From positions 1-5,317 of the forward strand of contig JAJZSC010000273.1 of the NCBI GenBank assembly GCA_021849995.1: a stretch of DNA of 5,317 nt, written 5' to 3'. The position numbers were made by a program, and so were the translations under genes. Numbering within the stretch: the stretch's first letter is position 1; every line of letters begins with the position of its first letter. Source of the stretch: Bacillota bacterium. GTDB lineage: Bacteria; Bacillota; Desulfitobacteriia; Desulfitobacteriales; Desulfitobacteriaceae. The notes beneath the pieces were generated by a model that saw only the letters and a list, made by a program, of their open reading frames with translations, was not told where the DNA came from and did no database searches. Below are positions 1 through 5,047 of this stretch, one piece after another.

Positions 1-111
1 GGACAGGAGATTGCCGACGTTGTAGGCTGCCCAAACGGCTCCGGATAGACACAAAACAACTAAGGCTTTTTGATACAATAAGATGTTTTTAATACTGTTG
101 AAGCTGTACAT
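1..111 (-). CDS. N-terminus of a membrane or exported protein (partial, runs off left edge)
   Basis: This is an open reading frame of 37 codons from ATG at 111 to the window edge with no stop, so only the N-terminus is visible. The start is well supported: AGGGGG (minus strand, 116-121) sits four bases upstream of the ATG. The protein begins MYSFNSIKNILLYQKA and continues into a hydrophobic stretch (about residues 16-27, LVVLCLSGAVWA) preceded by two lysines. That is the pattern of a signal peptide or first transmembrane segment; 'AVWAA' could be a cleavage region. No family can be recognised from 37 residues and I assign no function. A possible extended -10 promoter lies at 155-163. The gene is separated from the ars operon by a degraded insertion element and is probably functionally unrelated. 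Confidence 0.6.
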   Translation of the reverse strand, partial: MYSFNSIKNILLYQKALVVLCLSGAVWAAYNVGNLLS

Positions 112-115
112 ATTA

Positions 116-121
116 CCCCCT
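116..121 (-). promoter_or_regulatory. Ribosome binding site of the left-edge gene
   Basis: The minus strand reads AGGGGG followed by TAAT and ATG at 111, a near-ideal Shine-Dalgarno match and spacing. It is the main evidence that the edge ORF is a real gene. The AGG part also lies in the 3' arm of a possible 6-bp stem (CCTAAA at 141-146 with TTTAGG at 119-124, minus strand), which could partly hide the site. Confidence 0.6.
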
Positions 122-153
122 AAAGATCAACAAATTTTGTTTTAGGTGTGTGT

Positions 154-169
154 ACAGTATAACAGTATA
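154..169 (-). promoter_or_regulatory. Possible extended -10 promoter inside a tandem octamer repeat
   Basis: On the plus strand the octamer ACAGTATA occurs twice back to back. On the minus strand this gives two TATACT hexamers eight bases apart. The downstream one (155-160) is preceded by TGT, making an extended -10 (TGnTATACT) about 44 bases upstream of the ATG at 111. There is no good -35 at 17-18 bases. The direct repeat could also be an operator. Assignment is tentative. Confidence 0.3.
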
Positions 170-527
170 ACCCTACCTTTTATGTCGTTTTATGACTGTT
201 GAAAAAATTTACTTATAACTCAGCTTTCCCACACTAATCCAACTGCTGCCCTGGTAGAGATAGGAATCTATACAAGATCCGTTTTAGGAATCCAAGAAGC
301 AGATTACCGATATTGTTCTGCTAAAAAATTTTAATGATCTGTTTTCCAACCAATTATTATTAGATTATGTTCCTGGTAAATAGGTTGTATAAACTATCCC
401 TTTCGGAGCAGTACGCGCCTCGTTGATACTACCCGCTTATAATGGAAAGCATCTTTTGATGTGATATCTTGAAAATGAAGCTCCAAACAACAAGTATGAT
501 ATATTATTTTAAAAAGAAGTGCTCCAA

Positions 528-925
528 ATGAAAATCCCCATTGAGCGGAAAGTAAAGATTGCCAATGTGCAGCAAATTATTGATGGAAAGATAAGTGCAC
601 AACAGCAGCAAAAGAGTGAGGCGTTCATAATGCAACTGGTTAAAACAATATAAGAAAAACCGGCAAATGCACTGCCGGTTCGGATAATCAAAAGCCAGAA
701 GATGAAGAAAACCAAAAGCTCTATGAGAAAGTAACGAAGGGTTGGAAGCGAGGTTGAGTTCTTACAAAAATGTGTCAGCGTACTTTGCAAGTGGCCACGG
801 GAAAGTATGTGGTAATCCAGAAGCATCTTTGGGCATCCTCAGTATTCATAAAGCCTATAAGCTGCTTGGAGTTACTTGCAGTGGATAGATATTGCGATTG
901 GTTACGGACACCGAAGCATCGCCAA
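528..925 (+). pseudogene. Decayed IS3-family transposase remnant (orfA plus start of orfB)
   Basis: No frame stays open, but reading across frames rebuilds an IS3-type transposase. From ATG 528 comes MKIPIERKVKIANVQQIIDG, like the helix-turn-helix start of OrfA. A frame change near 605 gives AAKE-stop-GVHNAT. Another near 634 gives NWLKQYKKN, the usual end of the helix-turn-helix. The frame at 677-739 gives an acidic segment ending ENQKLYEKVTK. The frame at 750-770 gives EVEFLQK and that at 772-792 gives VSAYFAS, the leucine-zipper coiled coil that ends OrfA. At 853-885 comes AYKLLGVTCSG, then after a TAG and frame change CDWLRTPKHRQ (893-925), like the N-terminus of OrfB. The DDE catalytic domain is missing. 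At least six frame changes plus stops show long decay. OrfA normally binds the terminal repeats and OrfAB is made by programmed frameshifting; none of this can work here. Confidence 0.72.
528..925 (+). mobile_element. Degenerate, 3'-truncated IS3-family insertion sequence
   Basis: The element is recognised only through its transposase remnant. The catalytic half of orfB and both terminal inverted repeats could not be found, so the true borders are unknown and the coordinates are those of the remnant coding region. Its position between the left-edge gene and the secreted-protein pseudogene marks this as a place of past insertion and deletion. Confidence 0.55.
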
Positions 926-957
926 ATTTGTTGGGAGTTTAATATTTGAAAAATTTC

Positions 958-975
958 ATAACACCTATGTGTTAT
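958..975 (-). terminator. Possible weak terminator after the secreted-protein pseudogene
   Basis: A perfect 7-bp inverted repeat (ATAACAC and GTGTTAT with a 4-base loop) lies about 50 bases after the stop at 1028. On the minus strand it is followed by GAAATTTTTC, a short T run. The stem is AT-rich and the T run starts three bases late, so termination would be weak at best. Confidence 0.35.
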
Positions 976-1027
976 TCGAAAAATAAAAGCTGCGTCGGTG
1001 TCAGAATCAGTTTATAGGATCAGCGAT

Positions 1028-1774
1028 TCACTGGATGATTTTTACCGTATGGGTAGACTCTTCCCAGATCACCTGGCAACCTATAGCCTCCGAGATAAAA
1101 CGGAGTGGAACCATTGTCCGGTCCTTAATGATTTTAGCAGGCACGTCCAGAGCTACTTGTTCACCGTTTTTATATGCGATTCCGTCTATCACAAGCTTTA
1201 TTTTTATACTGTTCTTTACAGCCGTCACCATTTTGGCCTCACTGTTCCACTGAACATCAGCTCCAAGCGCTTCAAAGATGCTTCTTATAGGAACCAAGAT
1301 TCTGTCGTTTTCGCTCAGAGGCGGCACGTCAAAAGCAAGTTCCTGACCGTTTAAGAGAACTTTAATAACGTCTGTGGCCTTAATTTCAAATTTGTTGACT
1401 TTTCCAAAACCGTCGCCCGCTTTGTTCGTTGCGAAGGCTTTAAAGTAATATGTACCCGCCTTTAAATCAGCCAACTCTTTACTAAAAACAGTCACCGAAT
1501 TAGCTGAGCCCATTATAAGCTTATGTGGAGTCGTTTCGTCCTCGCCCCAGTAAAAGCCATATTCGATAACTTTTCCAACACATTCGGATACTTCACCATT
1601 AAGGGTTGCTGAATTCCCGTTACTTGTTGCATCTATTGTCGAAACCAACGGCTTCGAATATTCGCCTCACCCGTATGCTGTATTTACGTTTAATAAAGTT
1701 CCGATAACAACGAACAATCCTACCAATAAAAATACACTAAGCGGTCTTCGAAATGTACTTTTAAAAAAAGACAT
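1028..1774 (-). pseudogene. Secreted copper-amine-oxidase-N domain protein, interrupted by in-frame TGA
   Basis: The reading frame starts at ATG 1774 behind AAAGGGG (1783-1789) and encodes a clear signal peptide of about 35 residues: basic start, long hydrophobic core, then NTAYG. Codon 36 is TGA (1667-1669), after which the same frame stays open for 212 codons to TGA at 1028. Residues about 45-134 look like a fibronectin-type beta domain (GFYWGE, AGTYYFKAFATNKAG). Residues about 137-248 form a copper-amine-oxidase N-terminal-like domain (PF07833 type), with the hallmarks ILVPIRSIFEALGADVQW and RTMVPLRFISEAIGCQVIWE. Such domains are common on cell-surface proteins of Paenibacillus and Clostridia; despite the name they are not oxidases, and their function is mostly unknown. 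Only a TTG at 1648 could restart translation, and its product would lack the export signal. A recent pseudogene, a sequencing error or readthrough are all possible. A complete promoter lies upstream. Confidence 0.8.
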
Positions 1775-1782
1775 CACTTTCA

Positions 1783-1789
1783 CCCCTTT
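1783..1789 (-). promoter_or_regulatory. Ribosome binding site fixing the start at 1774
   Basis: AAAGGGG on the minus strand lies eight bases before ATG 1774. It supports translation beginning at the signal peptide rather than at the internal TTG (1648), which has no well-placed Shine-Dalgarno sequence, and so shows that the TGA at 1667-1669 truly interrupts the gene. Confidence 0.65.
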
Positions 1790-1814
1790 GCTAAATAATT
1801 AAATGAATAATAAA

Positions 1815-1843
1815 ATTATACATGCCCATTTATTGGTGTGCAA
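1815..1843 (-). promoter_or_regulatory. Sigma-A-type promoter of the secreted-protein gene
   Basis: On the minus strand TTGCAC (1838-1843) is followed after exactly 17 bases by a perfect TATAAT (1815-1820). Transcription would start near 1808, giving a leader of about 34 bases before ATG 1774. The promoter lies in the gap after the metallophosphoesterase gene, so the secreted-protein gene is its own unit and not just a distal ars gene. An imperfect inverted repeat (ACCAT-GGG-ATGGT, 1854-1866) just upstream of the -35 might be a regulator site. Confidence 0.7.
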
Positions 1844-1938
1844 GTTATAATTTACCATGGGATGGTGGGTAATTTTTAATTTCCAAATATAATATTAGTT
1901 AGTAAGAGATAGTCAGAAATTAACAATCATGCTTGCTT

Positions 1939-2685
1939 TTATCTGTAAATAAAGGCCCTTTTGTCAGACCCTCCGTTTCTTATAGCTTCCGCAAAATCAG
2001 TAGGTAGGCCACATTTTTCAATCTCTTCAGCTGTTTTCTCGTAATTATACGCAACTTCCAGAATTTCTGCCTTAATTCCATCACTACTACTAATTTCAAC
2101 TATTACATAGGTGCTGTTAGGCTTGCCGTGTTTTGGTTTACCGACACTTCCGGTATTTATTATATAACCGTTAGATAATTTCTTTATATAAGGGATGTGG
2201 GTATGGCCACATATCAGAATGTTTGCCTTATTTTCTGAAAGTAAATCGTTTAGATAGCCCTCATCAGTTCCTTCATGTAAATATTCATTCATTGCCCTAG
2301 GGCTCCCGTGGACGAGAAGAATCTTATAATCAGCAACTGAAAGCCTCAACTCACCTGGCAGCTCACTTAGCCATTTTCTGTTAACGTTTGAGGTGTTTTC
2401 TTTGGTCCAGGCAATCGATTGCTCTCCAAGTAAGAGTGATTTTTCGTCCTTATAATCACAGCCGCAAATAAATCTCATGTTACCGATGGCGTCATCGTAA
2501 TTACCCATCACAGTAGGTATTTGGCTAATCTTAATCAACTCTATTACTTCATTTGGCCGGGGCCCATATCCAACCAGGTCGCCAGTACAGTAAATATTAT
2601 CGACACCCCTGTTTGAGATATCTTTTAATACAGCCTCCAGAGCATATAGATTGCTGTGTACATCAGACATAATGGCAAATTTCAT
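1939..2685 (-). CDS. Calcineurin-like metallophosphoesterase, last gene of the ars operon
   Basis: The product is 248 residues, a complete single-domain metallophosphoesterase with the two-metal site intact: D8 and H10 (SDVHSN), G35-D36 (GDLVGYG), G61-N62-Y63-D64 in the GNH[DE] position, H126 (VHGSP) and G160-H-T-H163. NTGSVGKPKHGKPN near residue 177 is the usual C-terminal loop of the YfcE/MJ0936-like class. A CGC motif (74-76) follows GNYDD; from memory this occurs in one subfamily of these enzymes. Family members hydrolyse phosphomonoesters or phosphodiesters, usually with Mn or Ni; the substrate here cannot be told. There is no signal peptide, so it acts in the cytoplasm. The start ATG at 2685 lies 14 bases after the arsA stop, behind AGGCAGG (2694-2700) that overlaps that stop, which implies co-transcription with arsRDA. 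A link to arsenic stress (for example cleaving phosphate- or arsenate-containing compounds) is only an inference. Confidence 0.88.
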   Translation of the reverse strand: MKFAIMSDVHSNLYALEAVLKDISNRGVDNIYCTGDLVGYGPRPNEVIELIKISQIPTVMGNYDDAIGNMRFICGCDYKDEKSLLLGEQSIAWTKENTSNVNRKWLSELPGELRLSVADYKILLVHGSPRAMNEYLHEGTDEGYLNDLLSENKANILICGHTHIPYIKKLSNGYIINTGSVGKPKHGKPNSTYVIVEISSSDGIKAEILEVAYNYEKTAEEIEKCGLPTDFAEAIRNGGSDKRAFIYR

Positions 2686-2699
2686 AATCTTAACCTGCC

Positions 2700-4436
2700 T
2701 TATATTTCAAGTAGCTTATCACCTTTTAATTCATTACCACTCCAACCGATGACTGCAAAGTTACCATTTGAATGGGTGCTAACCCTATTTATCCATTCAA
2801 TTTCATTGCTTGCTTTTGCTCTAAGCAGTTCATTAGTCGTACCTGTTTTATAAAGTGAAGAATTGATAACCCACCATTTACTATGAATACCTGCCCGTTT
2901 TAAATCTTCTTCCAGTCTCATAGCTTCATAAACAGGTGTTGCTTCTGCAAGCGTTACAATGATGACTTCAGTTTCATCAGCATTGCGTAATCTTGGCAGC
3001 AATTTTTTTACTGACTCAGGAATATCACCTTGGGAACGCTGAATTTCCTTATGATAACTTTGGGTGGAATCAAGGAGTAATAGTGTATGGCCTGTTGGAG
3101 CAGTATCGATAACAACAGTCTCATTTTTAGCCTTTTCCACTATTTGGGCAAAAGCTCTAAACACTGCGATCTCCTGAGTACAAGGTGAACGCAAATCTTC
3201 TTCCACATAAGCAAGATCATCATCAGACATTGTTTCTCTTGCCTTTGAAAGCACCTCATTTTGGTATTTTCTTAATTCCTCATTTTCGTCTATATGGCTA
3301 AGGGTAATTCCACTTCCTTCATCGATTACAAATTTTAGATGGGCAGCGGGGTCGGTAGTGGTTAGATGCACTGTTTTACCTTTCGCTGATAATCCCCGAG
3401 CTATTGCCGCCGCAATAGTGGTTTTGCCAACGCCGCCTTTACCCATTGTGAAAATAACTTTTTTCCCTGAATGATATAAGTCGTCGATAACATCTTTAAG
3501 CTGTGGAATGGTAGCTGCCTTAATTTTTTCCTCACGGTAAATAGAATTATTCTTTGTCAAAAAGGCCCTTACGTTATCTAGACCTGTAATGTTATAGGCT
3601 CTAAGCGGAATCGTATAAGTTGTGATTTTCCTTAGTGCCTCTGGTGTTTGCTCTAAATCTTTTTGTTGCTTTTCATACAAATTTCGTGAAACACTATCGT
3701 CATAGGAGGTCAGCACTCCGTTTATAACCATTATTTGATTGTTAACACCCAGGTCTGAGAGTTCCTTTGAAGCACGTTCTGCTTCCTTAAGGGGTGCTAA
3801 TTCGGGACGTGTAACAAGAATGAGGGTAGTGAGTTTTCCATCTGATAATGTTTCTACTGCCTTTTTATAGACCATCTTTTTGCTCTCCAACCCTGATAAT
3901 TGGCCTAAACAGGACGCACCATGGGTGTTCTCGCTGATAAACTGACTCCATGCAGACGGTAGCTGTAACATTCTGAGGGTATGACCTGTAGGTGCGGTAT
4001 CAAAAATAATATGATCATATTCTGACTGTGTTTTTTCATCAGTGATAAAGTTTGAAAACTCATTAAATGCTGCTATCTCAACCGTACAGGAACCGGAAAG
4101 CTGTTCTTCCATATTGTTGATCACTGCATCAGGCAGTTTTCCTCTGTATGGTGCAATAACGCTTTCACGGTATTCAGCAGCAGCCTTTATCGGATCAAGA
4201 TTTGCAACAATAAGATTTTGTACTTCTTTTATAGCAACACCTTTGTTATCAAGGTCAGTGTCAAAAACGTCCTGTAAATTGGAAGCAGGATCAGTACTAA
4301 TTAAAAGTACTTTCTTCCCGTTATCTGCAAGGGTTACAGCAGTTGCACAAGCAGTTGATGTTTTACCTACACCACCCTTGCCTGTATAGAATAAGTATTT
4401 GGTAAGATTTATATTTTGTGGGTTAAAATTATTCAA
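2700..4436 (-). CDS. arsA: Arsenite/antimonite-translocating ATPase ArsA
   Basis: ArsA is the soluble ATPase that binds As(III)/Sb(III), receives it from ArsD and drives the ArsB-type pump. The protein is a tandem of two homologous ATPase halves. Counted from the TTG at 4436 (578 residues), the first P-loop GKGGVGKT is at 19-26, its DTAPTGHT signature at 146-153, the second P-loop at 332-339 and the second DTAPTGHT at 444-451. The metalloid-site cysteines are all present: C117 (SGSCTVEIAAF), C176 (SCLGQLSGLE) and C419 (SPCTQEIAVF), matching C113, C172 and C422 of the plasmid R773 protein. The start is uncertain. The furthest-upstream ATG is at 4511, but it has no ribosome binding site, lies in a hairpin, and adds 25 residues unlike the family. 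TTG 4436 has GGAG about ten bases upstream and gives the usual N-terminus (NINLTKYLFYTGKGG). Downstream, the metallophosphoesterase gene follows after 14 bases. Confidence 0.95.
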   Translation of the reverse strand: MNNFNPQNINLTKYLFYTGKGGVGKTSTACATAVTLADNGKKVLLISTDPASNLQDVFDTDLDNKGVAIKEVQNLIVANLDPIKAAAEYRESVIAPYRGKLPDAVINNMEEQLSGSCTVEIAAFNEFSNFITDEKTQSEYDHIIFDTAPTGHTLRMLQLPSAWSQFISENTHGASCLGQLSGLESKKMVYKKAVETLSDGKLTTLILVTRPELAPLKEAERASKELSDLGVNNQIMVINGVLTSYDDSVSRNLYEKQQKDLEQTPEALRKITTYTIPLRAYNITGLDNVRAFLTKNNSIYREEKIKAATIPQLKDVIDDLYHSGKKVIFTMGKGGVGKTTIAAAIARGLSAKGKTVHLTTTDPAAHLKFVIDEGSGITLSHIDENEELRKYQNEVLSKARETMSDDDLAYVEEDLRSPCTQEIAVFRAFAQIVEKAKNETVVIDTAPTGHTLLLLDSTQSYHKEIQRSQGDIPESVKKLLPRLRNADETEVIIVTLAEATPVYEAMRLEEDLKRAGIHSKWWVINSSLYKTGTTNELLRAKASNEIEWINRVSTHSNGNFAVIGWSGNELKGDKLLEI

Positions 4437-4481
4437 TTTAAGTAGTCTCCAATCTTTTTCTGAGCATCTCATGATAGTGAA

Positions 4482-4511
4482 ATGTGACAGAGAAATTTTC
4501 CCCTGCCACAT
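4482..4511 (-). promoter_or_regulatory. Intercistronic mRNA hairpin between arsD and arsA
   Basis: On the transcribed minus-strand RNA, ATGTGGCAGGGGA pairs with TTCTCTGTCACAT across a 4-base loop: 13 pairs, three of them G-U. The pairs that are G-U in this RNA would be A-C mismatches in the opposite RNA, so the structure favours the operon transcript. No T run follows, so it is not a classical terminator. It may be an mRNA stability or processing element, or may adjust arsA translation. It covers the ATG at 4511 and therefore argues against that start. Confidence 0.55.
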
Positions 4512-4538
4512 GAGTTTTATTTGATTCTTAAAATACTA

Positions 4539-4925
4539 TCAACAACAGCCTCCCCCAGAACAGTCACAACCTCCAGCCCTTTTCTTGTCTGCTGCTTTTG
4601 GTTGTTGCCCTAAAAAACTAATTGGTACATTCAAGAGTTGGACCAATTCTATATTGGTTGGATATCTACCAACAATCTTGATTTCACCGTCCAAAAGTGT
4701 AATAGGCAAATCTTCAACTCCATCGTTGTTTAAAAACTCACTCACAACTTTATTGTTGATAAATTCTTCTGGTGCGCTCGACAGGTTGAATCTATCAACC
4801 TCAACACCATTTGATTTTAGTGTACTTAGGACAGTTGATATTCTAAGTAATTCTGGATCTACACTCACGCCACAAACACCAGTGGAACAGCATAAAGCAG
4901 GCTCAAAAATTTGCATCTTTTTCAT
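4539..4925 (-). CDS. arsD: Arsenic metallochaperone and weak repressor ArsD
   Basis: ArsD binds As(III)/Sb(III) in the cytoplasm and passes it to ArsA, raising ArsA's affinity; it also acts as a weak second repressor of ars operons. The protein has 128 residues from ATG 4925. The start is chosen because AGGAG (4934-4938) lies eight bases upstream; the in-frame GTG at 4934 overlaps that site and is unlikely. The N-terminus matches the family (MKKMQIFEPALCCSTGVCG), with the three cysteines essential for chaperone activity at exactly C12, C13 and C18. The rest is a thioredoxin-like fold (DLPITLLDGEI, GRYPTNIEL). The C-terminus is a glycine-cysteine tail, CDCSGGGCC, with cysteines at 120, 122, 127 and 128. 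It corresponds to the C-terminal vicinal cysteine pairs of R773 ArsD but is arranged differently. It lies between arsR and arsA in the normal arsRDA order. Confidence 0.95.
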   Translation of the reverse strand: MKKMQIFEPALCCSTGVCGVSVDPELLRISTVLSTLKSNGVEVDRFNLSSAPEEFINNKVVSEFLNNDGVEDLPITLLDGEIKIVGRYPTNIELVQLLNVPISFLGQQPKAADKKRAGGCDCSGGGCC

Positions 4926-4933
4926 AAAAATCA

Positions 4934-4938
4934 CTCCT
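4934..4938 (-). promoter_or_regulatory. arsD: Ribosome binding site that decides the arsD start
   Basis: AGGAG on the minus strand lies eight bases before ATG 4925. Because the upstream in-frame GTG (4932-4934) overlaps it, this site settles the start at 4925 and puts the metal-binding cysteines at the conserved positions 12, 13 and 18. Confidence 0.75.
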
Positions 4939-4948
4939 ATTAATTTTA

Positions 4949-5047
4949 TTATCCTTGTAAAGGAAATTTCTTTTCCTCACCCTTAACAATTATCACCAAA
5001 CCAACATACTCACTATCACTATGCTCTAGGATGGTTGCGGAACTCAT
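4949..5047 (-). CDS. Small ORF of 32 codons between arsR and arsD
   Basis: ATG (5045-5047) directly follows the arsR stop TAA (5048-5050), in the same frame, and the ORF ends with TAA at 4949-4951, eleven bases before the arsD Shine-Dalgarno site. It fills the arsR-arsD gap almost exactly. The peptide begins MSSATILEHSDSE and continues YVGLVIIVKGEEKKFPLQG: an acidic start, a hydrophobic beta-like segment, then a charged turn. That composition looks protein-like rather than random. It has no cysteine, so it does not bind metalloid by thiols. There is no clear Shine-Dalgarno sequence within the arsR end, so translation would depend on re-initiation after arsR (TAAATG). Alternatively it is the leftover tail of a longer ancestral ArsR, or a chance open frame. 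I do not recognise a family and assign no function. Confidence 0.45.
   Translation of the reverse strand: MSSATILEHSDSEYVGLVIIVKGEEKKFPLQG

Larger units (their letters stand above)
112..527. other. Non-coding stretch with no recognisable gene
   Basis: Between the left-edge gene and the transposase remnant I find no ORF with a ribosome binding site on either strand and no RNA gene. Short open stretches (for example about 242-330 on the plus strand and about 370-440 on the minus strand) encode peptides I cannot assign. The part next to 116-169 holds the putative leader and promoter of the edge gene. The rest may be flank or left end of the decayed insertion element, but I could not find a convincing terminal inverted repeat. 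An 8-base repeat GCTCCAAA occurs just before the transposase start (481-487 region and 521-528). Confidence 0.5.

Noticed and set aside
660..678. Perfect 6-bp inverted repeat CCGGCA/TGCCGG
   Set aside because: It lies inside the decayed orfA, has no T run, and is short enough to be chance.
509..826. Minus-strand 105-codon ORF across the transposase remnant
   Set aside because: Its hydrophobic, cysteine-rich translation is what the complement of an A-rich transposase gene gives. The plus strand explains the region better.
998..1354. Plus-strand ORFs opposite the secreted-protein pseudogene (998-1354 and 1035-1253)
   Set aside because: They lie antisense to a clear copper-amine-oxidase-N domain, have no ribosome binding site and resemble no protein family.
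1849..1876. Imperfect inverted repeat around ACCAT-GGG-ATGGT as terminator of the ars operon
   Set aside because: On the minus strand no T run follows the stem. A T run exists only on the plus-strand side, where there is no upstream gene. It may be a regulator site instead.
2656..2853. Plus-strand ORF across the arsA-phosphoesterase junction
   Set aside because: It is antisense to two real genes and has no family resemblance or ribosome binding site.
4961..4977. AGGAAA/TTTCCT stem just before arsD as attenuator
   Set aside because: The stem has only six or seven pairs and no T run, and it falls inside the small ORF. Purine-rich coding sequence explains it equally well.
4042..4986. Plus-strand ORFs opposite arsA (4042-4389) and arsD (4585-4986)
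   Set aside because: They are antisense shadows of strongly conserved genes and have no start signals of their own.
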